Source of the DNA: an uncultured Oscillospiraceae bacterium
GTDB taxonomy: Bacteria; Bacillota; Clostridia; Oscillospirales; Oscillospiraceae
NCBI GenBank assembly: GCA_947623745.1
Contig: CANQHN010000023.1
Coordinates: 1-46,338 of the forward strand
Reading direction: 5' to 3'
DNA: 46,338 nucleotides
Below the pieces are notes generated by a model that was given only the letters and a program-made list of their open reading frames with translations, made no database searches and was not told the DNA's origin. Below are positions 36,799 through 45,352 of this stretch, in pieces (position 1 is the stretch's first letter; every line of letters starts with the position of its first letter). The position numbers and the translations under genes are program-made.

Positions 36799-39030
36799 CT
36801 ATTTCCCGCCGGAGCGGGCCACGGAGTAGACCCCCTGGATGTTGTTCAGGCGGTTGATGACGGCTGTGAGCTCCGACTTGTCCCGGACCTCCAGCACGAT
36901 GTTGACGGTGGCGTAGCCGTCGGGCAGGCCCCGGGCGGACAGGGCGTTCACCCGGACCTTGGCGGAGGACAGGGCCATGGCCACGTCCAGGGTCAGGCCG
37001 TCCCGGTCCCGGGCGGACAGCTCCAGGGCGGTCTTGTAGTTGGGCAGCTTGCCCTCCACCCAGGAGACCTTGATCCACCGGTCGGCCTCCTCCGGCTTTC
37101 GCCGCTCGGGGGCGGCGTTGGGGCAGTCCTTCCGGTGGACGGACACGCCGTACCCCCGGGTGATGAACCCCACCACCGGGTCGCCTGGGACGGGGGTGCA
37201 GCACTTGGCAAACTTCACCAGGCAGTTGCCCAGCCCCTCCACGATGATGCCCGAGTCGGAGTGCTTGTTGGAGCCGTGCAGCTCCTGGAGGGGGTTGGAG
37301 CCGGGGTAGATGGTGCTCTCGGCGGTGGATTTGGCCGCGGCGGCGGCCTTCTCGGCCTGGAGACGGCCCAGCCGGAGCATCTCGTCCCGGATGCGGGCCA
37401 CGCACTTGGCGGCGGTGGTGCCGCCGTAGCCGATGGAGGCGTACATCTCGTCCAGGGTGCCGAAGCGCACTTTGTGCAGGATATTGGGCAGTACCTCCTC
37501 CGCGGTGATGGCCTCCAGCTTCATCCCGGCGTGTTTCAGCTCCGACTCGAACTGAGCCCGGCCGGTGACGATGTTCTCCTCCCGGCGCTCCTTCTTGAAC
37601 CACTGGCGGATCTTGTTGCGGGCCTCGTTGCTCTTGGCGATGTTCAGCCAGTCCCGGCTGGGGCCCTTGGCGCTCTTGGAGGTGATGACCTCCACGATGT
37701 CGCCGTTGTTCAGCGGGGTGTCGTAGGGGACCATGCGGCCGTTGACCCGGGCCCCCACCATGCGGTTGCCCACGGCGGAGTGGATGGCGTAGGCGAAGTC
37801 GATGGGGGTGGCGCCGGCGGGCAGGCTCTTCACGTCGCCGTTGGGGGTGAACACGAACACCTCGTCGGCGAACATGTCCACCTTCAGGTTGTGGACGAAC
37901 TCCTCCGCGTCGGTGTCCTGCTGGGTCTCCAGCAGCTTGCGCACCCACTCGAACTGCTCCTCGGTGCCCAGGGTTTTGTTGGCCATGCCCTGCTTGTACT
38001 TCCAGTGGGCGGCGATGCCGTACTCGGCAGTCTGGTGCATCTCCCAGGTGCGGATCTGTACCTCGAAGGGGATGCCCGCCCGGCCGATGACGGTGGTGTG
38101 CAGGGACTGGTACATATTGGGCTTTGGGGTGCCGATATAGTCCTTGAACCGGCCCAGCACCGGCTTGAACATGTCGTGGATGCAGCCCAGCACGTTGTAG
38201 CACTCCGGGATGTCGTCCACGATGACCCGGAAGGCGTACAGGTCGAAGATCTCGTTGAGGGTCTTGTCCTGGGCGTACATCTTGCGGTAGATGGAGTAGA
38301 TGTGCTTTACCCGGCCGTAGACGGAGCAGTGGATGCCCTCCTGGCCCAGACGCTGCTGGATGCTGTGCTGGATGGAGGCCAGGAACTCCTCGTGGGCGGA
38401 GGAGCGCTCGTCCAGCTGGGTGATGATCTCCCGGTAGCCCACCGGGTCCAGGTAGCGCAGGGACAGGTCCTCCAGCTCCCATTTCAGCTTCTGCATCCCC
38501 AGGCGGTGGGCGATGGGGGCGTAGATCTCCATGGTCTCCAGGCTCTTCTCCCGCTGCTTCATGGGGGACTGGTACTCCATGGTGCGCATGTTGTGCAGCC
38601 GGTCGCAGATTTTGATAAGGATCACCCGGATGTCATGGGCCATGGCCATGAGCATCTTGCGCAGGTTCTCCATCTGCTCCTCTTCCTTGGTGACATACTG
38701 CACCCGGGTCAGCTTGGTGACCCCCTCCACCAGCTCGGCCACCGGCTCGCCGAAGCGCTTGGCCACCTCCTCGTGGGTGGCGTCGGTGTCCTCGATGGTG
38801 TCGTGGAGCAGGGCGGCGATGACGCTGTCCACGTCCAGGCCCAGATCGGCCACGATGTCGGCCACCGCCAGGGGGTGGATGATATAGGGCTCGCCGCTCT
38901 TGCGCAGCTGCCCGTGGTGCTCCGTGTCGGCGAAGGTGAACGCGTCAAACAGCCGCCTGGCGTCCAGGTTGGGCGTGTAGGAGCGCACCTTGTCCTCCAG
39001 GGCCTGATATCGTTCCAGAATTGGGTCCAT
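36799..39030 (-). CDS. rel: Bifunctional (p)ppGpp synthetase/hydrolase Rel
   Basis: A 743-residue RelA/SpoT homologue controlling the stringent response. Domains in order: HD hydrolase (~25-150) with HDTIEDTDATHEEV, synthetase (~230-345) with YAFRVIVDDIPECYNVLG and RFKDYIGTPKPNMYQSLHTT, TGS (~390-450) with PNGDVKSLPAGATPIDFAYA, a helical/zinc-finger region with CCTPVPGDPVVGFITRG, and a C-terminal ACT domain. The intact HD site and the RFKD (RxKD) synthetase motif indicate both activities. The gap to recJ is 65 bp, and dtd follows. Confidence 0.97.
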   Translation of the reverse strand: MDPILERYQALEDKVRSYTPNLDARRLFDAFTFADTEHHGQLRKSGEPYIIHPLAVADIVADLGLDVDSVIAALLHDTIEDTDATHEEVAKRFGEPVAELVEGVTKLTRVQYVTKEEEQMENLRKMLMAMAHDIRVILIKICDRLHNMRTMEYQSPMKQREKSLETMEIYAPIAHRLGMQKLKWELEDLSLRYLDPVGYREIITQLDERSSAHEEFLASIQHSIQQRLGQEGIHCSVYGRVKHIYSIYRKMYAQDKTLNEIFDLYAFRVIVDDIPECYNVLGCIHDMFKPVLGRFKDYIGTPKPNMYQSLHTTVIGRAGIPFEVQIRTWEMHQTAEYGIAAHWKYKQGMANKTLGTEEQFEWVRKLLETQQDTDAEEFVHNLKVDMFADEVFVFTPNGDVKSLPAGATPIDFAYAIHSAVGNRMVGARVNGRMVPYDTPLNNGDIVEVITSKSAKGPSRDWLNIAKSNEARNKIRQWFKKERREENIVTGRAQFESELKHAGMKLEAITAEEVLPNILHKVRFGTLDEMYASIGYGGTTAAKCVARIRDEMLRLGRLQAEKAAAAAKSTAESTIYPGSNPLQELHGSNKHSDSGIIVEGLGNCLVKFAKCCTPVPGDPVVGFITRGYGVSVHRKDCPNAAPERRKPEEADRWIKVSWVEGKLPNYKTALELSARDRDGLTLDVAMALSSAKVRVNALSARGLPDGYATVNIVLEVRDKSELTAVINRLNNIQGVYSVARSGGK

Positions 39031-39096
39031 AGAATCACCTTGATCTTAGAATGAGCGAATGGCTGTCCGGCCGGCGGGGCTGTTTCGGGAGGGCCG

Positions 39097-41157
39097 TCAC
39101 TCCCCCGCCATCCTGCGCAGCCGGAGCAGGATGTGGGACGCGTCCAGGTCCACCTTCCCCTCCACGGGGTTGAGGGAGATGGTCAGGCTGTCCTGCCTGC
39201 GCTGGACCTGGATGAGCCCACGCTCGGCGAACACGTCCAGGCACAGCTGGGTGCGCACCACGGCCTCCCGCCGGCCGGAGGCCCGGGCCATCCCCCGGGC
39301 GATGCGGGCGGCGGTGTCCTCCAGGGCGCACTGACCGGCGCACTGGCGCTTGAGGTAGCGCCACAGGGCCACGAACTCCGCCCGCTCGGGCAGCAGGGCC
39401 CTGGCTTCGTCGGCGGACAGGGGCTGTCCCGCCTGATATTTCTCATAGACGGCCCGCTCCGCCTGGGCCCGGGTCAGGGCCGGACGCAGGTCCACCACCT
39501 GGATCTGCACGGAGCGCAGGCCGCGGAACTCGTTGATCTGTGGATAGAAGGCCACGTCGATCCGGCAGCCGGGGGTGAGCCCCAGCTCGGCGCCGTCGGC
39601 GGAGAAGAAGATGGCGTCCAGTACGCTCCCCCTCACCTCCAGCCGCAGCTTCAGGTGCCGGCCCCGGCCCACCTGGGCGACGGTCTGCACCACCGCGCCC
39701 GGGAGCACCAGCAGCGGCCTGGGGTTGCCCGTGCCGCAGGGCTCCAGGCGGTCCAGGGCCTCCACGGCCTCCACCGTCAGGTCCTGGGGACGGACCACCG
39801 CGTCCGCCTCCAGCACGGCCTGGGCCTCCCCCTCCCCGGCGGCCTCCGCCGCGGCGGAGCGCAGGCGGCGGCTCAGCTCCGGCACCCGCTCGGCCCGGAC
39901 GGTGAACCCGGCGGCCAGAGCGTGGCCGCCGAAGCCCTCCAGCAGATCGGAGCAGCCGGACAGCAGCCGGAACAGGTTGATATTTCCCCAGGAGCGGCAG
40001 GAGCCCTTGCCCATGCCGTCCTCGGACAGGCAGACCATGAAGGTGGGGCAGCCGTACCGCTCGGCCAGGCGGGAGGCCACGATGCCCACCACGCCCTGGT
40101 GCCAGCCCTGGTCGGCCAGCAGCACCGCGCCGGGCTGGGGCTCCCGCTCCAGCCGGTCCACACACTGCTGGAAGATCTCCCCCTCGATGTTCTGGCGCTC
40201 CCGGTTCAGGTCGCACAGCTGCTGGGCCAGCTGGGCGCCACGGACGCTGTCCCGGGTCAGCAGCAGCTCCAGCGCCAGGTGGGCCCGGCCCATCCGGCCG
40301 GCGGCGTTGATCCGGGGGGCGAGGGTGTACCCCACGGAGACGGAGGTGACCGGCCGGTCCGCCAGCCCGGCCTCCCGCATGAGCAGCTCCAGGCCCAGGC
40401 GCTTGGGGTGGGCCAGCTGCTCCAGGCCCAGGTGGACGATGGCCCGGTTCTCCCCCACCATGGGCATCACGTCGGCCACGGTGCCCACCGCGGCCAGATC
40501 GGCGTATTCATTCAGGACGGCCTGGACCGCGCCGGACACGGCCATGGCCAGCTTCAGGGCCACACCCACCCCGGCCAGCCCCTTGAAGGGGTAGGGGCAG
40601 TCGGGCCGGTGGGGGTCCACCACCGCGAGGGCGGCGGGCAGACGCTCCACGCACTCGTGGTGGTCGGTGATCACCACGTCCACCCCCAGCCGGGCGGCCC
40701 AGGCCACCTCCTCCACGGCGGTGATGCCGCAGTCCACCGTGATGATCAGGGACACGCCCCGCTCCTTCAGCGCGGACACCGCCTCCCGGTTCAGGCCGTA
40801 GCCCTCCTCCAGGCGGTCGGGGATGTAGGGGACGGCCTGCCCGCCCCGGCTGGTGAGAAAGTCGGTGAGCAGGCAGGTGGCGGTGATGCCGTCCACGTCG
40901 TAGTCGCCGTAGACGGCCACGGTCTCCCCCCGCTCCAGGGCCAGCCGCACCCGCCGGGCGGCCTTGTCCATATCCTTCATCAGCAGGGGGTCCAGCAGCG
41001 GCTCCCGCCCCGGGTCCAGCAGGCGCCGGGCCTGCTCCGGGGTGGACACCCCCCGGGCGGCCAGCACGGCGGAGAGCAGGGCGGGCAGCCCCGCCCCCTC
41101 CAGAGCGGCCCGGTCCTCGGGGCGGAAGGGGGCCACGCTCCACCGGCTGTATTTCAC
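39097..41157 (-). CDS. recJ: Single-stranded-DNA-specific exonuclease RecJ
   Basis: A 686-residue DHH-superfamily 5'-3' exonuclease for recombination and base-excision repair. The DHH domain has YGDYDVDGITATCLL (~residue 75), the signature ITDHHECVERLP (~150) and HRPDCPYPFKGLAGVGVALK. The DHHA1 domain has GGHALAAGFTV (~405), and the OB fold follows (to ~540). A C-terminal extension of ~140 residues is an extra RecJ domain seen in clostridial proteins. I prefer the GTG at 41157, which has AGGAAGGGGG nine bases upstream; the ATG at 41181 lacks a ribosome site. Confidence 0.95.
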   Translation of the reverse strand: MKYSRWSVAPFRPEDRAALEGAGLPALLSAVLAARGVSTPEQARRLLDPGREPLLDPLLMKDMDKAARRVRLALERGETVAVYGDYDVDGITATCLLTDFLTSRGGQAVPYIPDRLEEGYGLNREAVSALKERGVSLIITVDCGITAVEEVAWAARLGVDVVITDHHECVERLPAALAVVDPHRPDCPYPFKGLAGVGVALKLAMAVSGAVQAVLNEYADLAAVGTVADVMPMVGENRAIVHLGLEQLAHPKRLGLELLMREAGLADRPVTSVSVGYTLAPRINAAGRMGRAHLALELLLTRDSVRGAQLAQQLCDLNRERQNIEGEIFQQCVDRLEREPQPGAVLLADQGWHQGVVGIVASRLAERYGCPTFMVCLSEDGMGKGSCRSWGNINLFRLLSGCSDLLEGFGGHALAAGFTVRAERVPELSRRLRSAAAEAAGEGEAQAVLEADAVVRPQDLTVEAVEALDRLEPCGTGNPRPLLVLPGAVVQTVAQVGRGRHLKLRLEVRGSVLDAIFFSADGAELGLTPGCRIDVAFYPQINEFRGLRSVQIQVVDLRPALTRAQAERAVYEKYQAGQPLSADEARALLPERAEFVALWRYLKRQCAGQCALEDTAARIARGMARASGRREAVVRTQLCLDVFAERGLIQVQRRQDSLTISLNPVEGKVDLDASHILLRLRRMAGE

Positions 41158-41199
41158 GTCGCTGCGCCCCCTTCCTCGCATTCATCAGGTCAGAAAATC

Positions 41200-41229
41200 A
41201 TTATAACACACTTTCCCCCCTCCAGGCAA
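41200..41229 (-). promoter_or_regulatory. Promoter of recJ
   Basis: On the minus strand TTGCCT (41224-41229) and TATAAT (41200-41205) are 18 bp apart, 43 bp upstream of the recJ GTG. It probably drives recJ-rel-dtd-MBL-hemZ and possibly genes beyond. Confidence 0.55.
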
Positions 41230-41272
41230 GGGAAATCAAACAGAGCAGCCTGTTTTGGACCCGGACAGGGGA

Positions 41273-41303
41273 CAAAAACGGGGCCGCCCCAGGCGGCCCC
41301 GTT
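41273..41303 (-). terminator. Terminator of the PTS IIC-like gene
   Basis: A perfect 12-bp stem (AACGGGGCCGCC, 41277-41288, and complement 41292-41303, loop CCA) followed on the minus strand by TTTTTG. It lies 12 bp past the stop. Confidence 0.85.
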
Positions 41304-41315
41304 CCAAAAAGCGGT

Positions 41316-42380
41316 TCAGTACAGCTTCAGATCCCCCTCTTTGATCCAGCCCAGCTTCCGGCAGACCTGACAGAAGACCCAGGACAGCACCGCGGGCAGG
41401 AGGAAGCACACCAGGACCAGCCCCAGCCAGTCGAAGCCGGTGATGGCGGCCTTGGCGCCGGAGGCCACGTCGTTGACCCAGCCGGTCCACACGCCGATCT
41501 GTCCCACGAAGCCGCAGGTGCCCATGCCGGAGGCCAGCCCGCCCGCCGGGTCGTTCATCTCCAGGCGGAAGATGCAGGTGGCCACAGGCCCGGTGATTGC
41601 GGCGGCCAGGGTGGGCGGTATCCAGATGCGGGGGTTCTTGATGATGTTGGGCATTTGCAGCATGGAGGTGCCCACCCCCTGGCTCACCAGCCCGCCCCAG
41701 CGGTTCTCCCGGAAGGACATGACGGCGAAGCCCACCATCTGGGCGCAGCAGCCCGCCACGGCGGCCCCCCCGGCCAGCCCGGTGAGGGCGAAGGAGGCAC
41801 AGATGGCCGCCGAGGAGATGGGCAGGGTCAGGGCCATCCCCACCAGCACCGACACCACGATGCCCATCCAGAAGGGCTGGAGGACGGTGGCGTCCTTGAT
41901 GAGCTGGCCGAAGGCCTTGGCCGCCGCCCCGATGGGGGGCGCGATGAGCATGGCCAGCCCCGCGCCCACAAATACGGTGACGGCGGGGGTGACCAGCAGG
42001 TCTATTTTCGTCTCCTTGGATACCAGCTTGCCGCACTCGGCGGCGATAATGGCCACGAACAGCACCGACAGCGGCCCGCCGGCCCCGCCCAGGGCGTTGG
42101 CGGCCCAGCCCACACCGGTGAGGGAGAACAGCACCATGGAGTCGGCCTTCAGCGCGTAGCCGATGGCCACGGCCATGGCCGGGCCCGCCATGTCGAAGGC
42201 GTACTGGCCGATCTGCACCAGCACGTCCAGCCCGGCCTGCTGGCCCAGGGTCTTGATGATGGTGCCAATGAGCAGGGAGCAGAACAGGCCCTGGGCCATG
42301 GCGCCCAGCGCGTCGATGCCGTAGCGCCTGGCGGAGATCTCAATATTTTTCCGCTTGCAGAACTCCTTGAAGGAGGCCAT
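41316..42380 (-). CDS. PTS_EIIC_2-type orphan membrane protein
   Basis: A 354-residue, roughly 10-helix membrane protein of the PTS transporter subunit IIC-like family (PTS_EIIC_2). Features: NIEISARRYGIDALGAMAQG at the N-terminus, NALGGAGGPLSVLFVAIIAA (~95), QPFWMGIVVSVLVGMALTLP (~165) and GMGTCGFVGQIGVWTG (~290). No IIA, IIB, HPr or sugar-metabolism gene is nearby, so it may transport without phosphorylation or have another role. I chose the ATG at 42380 because AGAGG is nine bases upstream; the ATG three codons earlier abuts that site. Its promoter contains a 40-bp palindrome, and it is monocistronic. Confidence 0.8.
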   Translation of the reverse strand: MASFKEFCKRKNIEISARRYGIDALGAMAQGLFCSLLIGTIIKTLGQQAGLDVLVQIGQYAFDMAGPAMAVAIGYALKADSMVLFSLTGVGWAANALGGAGGPLSVLFVAIIAAECGKLVSKETKIDLLVTPAVTVFVGAGLAMLIAPPIGAAAKAFGQLIKDATVLQPFWMGIVVSVLVGMALTLPISSAAICASFALTGLAGGAAVAGCCAQMVGFAVMSFRENRWGGLVSQGVGTSMLQMPNIIKNPRIWIPPTLAAAITGPVATCIFRLEMNDPAGGLASGMGTCGFVGQIGVWTGWVNDVASGAKAAITGFDWLGLVLVCFLLPAVLSWVFCQVCRKLGWIKEGDLKLY

Positions 42381-42410
42381 AGGGATCATCCTCTCTACAT
42401 GGGACTAAAA

Positions 42411-42450
42411 AATGTGCTATACAGGTGTCAAGACACTTGTATAGCACATT
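42411..42450. promoter_or_regulatory. 40-bp palindrome at the PTS IIC-like promoter
   Basis: Two 19-base arms (5' arm AATGTGCTATACAGGTGTC) flank AA, with one mismatch. Position is just downstream of the -10 box, covering the predicted start point, so it can act as an operator or fold as a long hairpin in the 5' leader. Confidence 0.8.
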
Positions 42451-42475
42451 ATAGCGATTCGTCGGCGTTTGTCAA
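42448..42475 (-). promoter_or_regulatory. Promoter of the PTS IIC-like gene
   Basis: On the minus strand TTGACA (42470-42475) and TATAAT (42448-42453), both perfect, are 16 bp apart. The -35 box overlaps the stop codon of the upstream gene; the -10 box touches the palindrome. Confidence 0.8.
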
Positions 42476-43191
42476 TCCCTTTTTATGGGCATCCGCCAGG
42501 TGGTCACCGCCCGCTGGGCGGCCTTGGCCAGTTCAATCAGGGCGTCCAGCCTGGGGGCGAAGCTGGTGCGGATCCGGGCATCGACCCACTTCTGCTGTTC
42601 CTCCCGGGACATCAGCAGCACGTCCGGCTCGCCGCCCAGGTCCCAGTCGTCGTTTACCCCGCCCAGCTCGGTCCGGGCAGTGACCACATGGATGCCGGTG
42701 GAGAAGAAACTGGGGGCGTTTTTGTACACCCGGAGGGCGTACTTGGGGTGCTCCAGCAGGCAGGTGCGCAGGTCCAGGTCCCGCAGCACCATCCCAGTGA
42801 ACTCCGGGTCGTCCGTCTTGATCCTCCGGCCCCCGGTCACCTCGGGGAACCCGTAGTCCCGGTGGAGGTCCACGTCCTGCCCCAGCCGCTCCGCGCCCCG
42901 GTCCAGCTGGCTCAGCACGGTGTTCAGCCCCTGGCGCACAGCCGTCTTGGGGCCAATCTCCAGGGTGTAGTCCCGCTCCAGCTCACAGCTCAGCTGTACC
43001 TGGGCGGCGTAGATTGCGTTGTAGCGCCCGGCGTCGGTGACCACACAGCTCACCGGCATAGGTCTGCCCTGGTGCTCCAGCAGCAGCGTGGCGTCCCAGC
43101 CGCAGACGGTGCTCCAGCCAGAGGCGGCGCCGTGGAAGTATGTCCCGCCCCGGTCCTGGGCGTAGGCGTACAGGTTGTTGTTCCAGCTCAT
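42472..43191 (-). CDS. Conserved-looking protein of unknown function
   Basis: A 239-residue soluble protein that I do not recognise. It starts MSWNNNLYAYAQDRGGTYFH with GGAGGTCCCC upstream. It is rich in aromatic and charged residues, has no signal peptide or membrane helix, and no motif of a known enzyme. The segment DYTLEIGPKTAVRQGLNTVL followed by an Asp/Arg-rich region suggests an alpha/beta fold. Its third-position GC and codon pattern match the neighbours, so it is a real gene. It lies 40 bp after the parvulin-like lipoprotein gene on the same strand, and its stop lies inside the next promoter. Confidence 0.7.
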   Translation of the reverse strand: MSWNNNLYAYAQDRGGTYFHGAASGWSTVCGWDATLLLEHQGRPMPVSCVVTDAGRYNAIYAAQVQLSCELERDYTLEIGPKTAVRQGLNTVLSQLDRGAERLGQDVDLHRDYGFPEVTGGRRIKTDDPEFTGMVLRDLDLRTCLLEHPKYALRVYKNAPSFFSTGIHVVTARTELGGVNDDWDLGGEPDVLLMSREEQQKWVDARIRTSFAPRLDALIELAKAAQRAVTTWRMPIKRD

Positions 43192-43230
43192 GGGGACCTC
43201 CTTTCCGGCGCGGTGCGGGCCCCGGGCAAA

Positions 43231-44520
43231 TCAGCCCGCGCTGGAGGAGGACGCCGGGGAGGAGGCGGAGCTGTCCGCCGCGTCCAGGGCGGTGAACTCG
43301 TCGTTCACGGCGGTGCGCAGGGCGTTCAGGGTGGCGTAGAACGCGCCGGGGTCGATGCTGTCATAGGCCTCGGTGGTGGTGACGGGGTACTCCTCCAGCC
43401 ACTTGGCCTGGCGCTGGCTCATCAGGTAGGAGATGTAGGTGTCCCGGTACTCAGCGGGGTCGGCGTTGCCCTCCACGGGCAGGCGCATGACGATGTGATA
43501 GCCGTGGTAGCTGCCGTCGTTCTCCAGCACGTCGCTGATCTCATAGTCCTCCATCTCCAGGCAGGCCTCCTCCACCGCGGGGACCATGACGCTGCCGGCG
43601 ACGGCGTCGTCCTTGGGGGTGCCCAGGTAGCCCTCGGGGAAGGTGGCCAAGCCAGGGTCCTCGCTGTACTCGTTCATCAGCTCGTCGAACAGGGCCACGG
43701 GGTCGGAGCTGCTGCGCAGCTGGGAGAGGACCTCCACCGCCTTGGCCTTCTGCTCCTCGTCGTTGCTGGTGACGGTGCCGTCCTCGGCGGTGGTCTCGGT
43801 GACCTGGAACAGGATGTGCTTGAAGAAGTAGCACTCCTGGTCGTCCACCAGGAAGGAGATGATCTCGGCGTCGTCCGGGTAATCGGCGCTGTCCTTGCCG
43901 TAGAACTTCTCCCGCAGCAGCTCGTTGTAGGACTCGGCGGAGTACAGGCTGCGGTAGATCTCCGGGGTCAGGGGGAGCTGCCACAGGTAGTGGTCCCGCA
44001 GCTCCTCGCTGCCCAGCTCAGAGGACATATTGTCCATCACGGAGTCAAACTCCTCGTGGAACTCGTCGGACAGCTCCAGCTCCTCGCCGGCGGCCACCAC
44101 GGGCAGGATGGAGTAGAGCACAGAGGTGTTCAGGGCACTCTCCTTCAGGCTGCCGGCCAGGGTGCGGCCCTCCACCTCGGTGTCCCAGGGCAGGTCGCTG
44201 ATGCCGTAGTAGCTGGACAGGCTGTCGGCGTTGGCGGCCACCCAGTACAGCAGCGCCCCGGCGGTGATCTCCACGTCCCCGGCGGTGGCCACCACGGTGT
44301 CGGCGTCCACGCCGGCGCAGGCCAGGTAGGGATCGGTCACAGAGGCCAGGTCCACCTCCGGGGCGGAGGCGGCGCTGGACGAGCTGGCCGAGCTGGAGGA
44401 AGCGGAGGAAGAGGCGCTGGAGGAGCTGGAGGCGCCGGCCTTCTGGCCGCAGCCGGACAGGCACCCCAGAGCGAGGGTCAGGGCCAGCGCAAGGGCGCCG
44501 GTACGTTTCAAAGCATTCAT
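43231..44520 (-). CDS. Parvulin-like peptidylprolyl isomerase lipoprotein
   Basis: A 429-residue lipoprotein. The signal peptide ALALALTLALGCLSGC gives a lipobox Cys at residue ~24, followed by a ~35-residue Ser/Ala-only linker. The body resembles SurA/PrsA-type foldases: an N-terminal helical part (ITAGALLYWVAANADSLSSY) and a parvulin-like domain around ~210-350 with FFKHILFQVTE, where K-H-I-L is the parvulin first-strand motif, and HGYHIVMRLPVE at its end. It would help fold exported proteins at the outer membrane face. Start ATG at 44520 has AAAGGAA upstream. Confidence 0.82.
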   Translation of the reverse strand: MNALKRTGALALALTLALGCLSGCGQKAGASSSSSASSSASSSSASSSSAASAPEVDLASVTDPYLACAGVDADTVVATAGDVEITAGALLYWVAANADSLSSYYGISDLPWDTEVEGRTLAGSLKESALNTSVLYSILPVVAAGEELELSDEFHEEFDSVMDNMSSELGSEELRDHYLWQLPLTPEIYRSLYSAESYNELLREKFYGKDSADYPDDAEIISFLVDDQECYFFKHILFQVTETTAEDGTVTSNDEEQKAKAVEVLSQLRSSSDPVALFDELMNEYSEDPGLATFPEGYLGTPKDDAVAGSVMVPAVEEACLEMEDYEISDVLENDGSYHGYHIVMRLPVEGNADPAEYRDTYISYLMSQRQAKWLEEYPVTTTEAYDSIDPGAFYATLNALRTAVNDEFTALDAADSSASSPASSSSAG

Positions 44521-44555
44521 GTGCAGGGTTCCTTTCTGTAGCAAAGTTGCACTTT

Positions 44556-44584
44556 ACTATAGCACAATCTCCGGGGCGATTCAA
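44556..44584 (-). promoter_or_regulatory. Promoter of the parvulin-like gene
   Basis: On the minus strand TTGAAT (44579-44584) and TATAGT (44556-44561) are 17 bp apart, 36 bp upstream of the start codon. Confidence 0.6.
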
Positions 44585-44716
44585 CGGCTTTTGTAAAGAT
44601 TTGGCTGAGGGGGCGCCGGATCTTCGCCTTTTTTTCACAAATTTCCTCTGGCGCGGCGGGGCGGAATGTGTTATCATACCGTCGGTAAGACCGATCTCAC
44701 AAGGGGGAACCGCGCG

Positions 44717-45208
44717 TTGAATGACTATTTGGAGGAATTTTCCAGCCTGACCCGGGAGCTGCTGGACTCAGACCCGGTGCGGCGGATGGGCACCTGGCGC
44801 CACCACGGGCCGGTCACCACCCTGGACCACTCCCTGTTCGTGGCCTACTGCTCCTACCGGGCGGCCCGGATGCTGCGCCTGGATGTCCATGCGGCGGCCA
44901 GGGGGGCGCTGCTCCACGACCTGTACCTGTACGACCCCAGGGACAAGTCTGCCCACCCGGGCAATCAGTGCCTGGACCACCCCAGGGCCGCGGCGCGCAA
45001 CGCCGGCCGGCTCACCCGGCTGACGGACAAGGAGCGCAATATCATCCTCTCCCACATGTGGCCCCTGGGGGGCGCCCTTCCCCGCTCCCGGGAGGCATGG
45101 CTGGTGGACCTGGTGGACACCGTGTGCGCCGGCCTGGAGCTGACGAGGGTGTACCGCCCCGAGCGCCTGCGCAGGAAGCTGGGGGTGGAGCCGCTGATCG
45201 CGGCGTAA
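44717..45208 (+). CDS. HD-domain phosphohydrolase-like protein
   Basis: A 163-residue HD-superfamily protein. Metal ligands are plausible at DHSLFVAYCSYRAAR (first His, ~residue 37), GALLHDLYLYDP (the HD pair, ~69), and HMWPLGG plus LVDLVDTVCAG for the later His/Asp. The group includes small phosphohydrolases acting on nucleotides. The frame is open to an ATG at 44666, but that lies in the likely -10 region (TATCAT at 44671-44676); the TTG at 44717 has AAGGGGG nine bases upstream. A palindromic TCGGT-AAG-ACCGA lies in the leader (44682-44694). Substrate unknown. Confidence 0.8.
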   Translation: MNDYLEEFSSLTRELLDSDPVRRMGTWRHHGPVTTLDHSLFVAYCSYRAARMLRLDVHAAARGALLHDLYLYDPRDKSAHPGNQCLDHPRAAARNAGRLTRLTDKERNIILSHMWPLGGALPRSREAWLVDLVDTVCAGLELTRVYRPERLRRKLGVEPLIAA

Positions 45209-45224
45209 AAACGACGTTTTAACA

Positions 45225-45266
45225 GGCCCGGCCCGCTCTTTTGGAGCGGGCCGGGCCATTTTGTTT
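45225..45266 (+). terminator. Terminator after the HD-domain gene
   Basis: A perfect 14-bp stem (GGCCCGGCCCGCTC, 45225-45238, and complement 45244-45257, loop TTTTG) followed by ATTTTGTTT. Confidence 0.9.
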
Positions 45267-45352
45267 ACAATTCTTTTACAGGTTGGACGGGATTTCTTCA
45301 AAGATCGCCCGGTAAAATAGGGCATGATTTTTGACGCGGGAGGCGAGAGAAC

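Noticed and set aside
34115-41370. Very long plus-strand frames opposite hemZ, rel and recJ
   Set aside because: Same composition artefact; no ribosome site, no domain, and the minus strand has well-defined families throughout.
44666-44716. N-terminal extension of the HD-domain protein from ATG at 44666
   Set aside because: The extension overlaps the likely -10 box and leader palindrome; the TTG at 44717 has a proper ribosome site.
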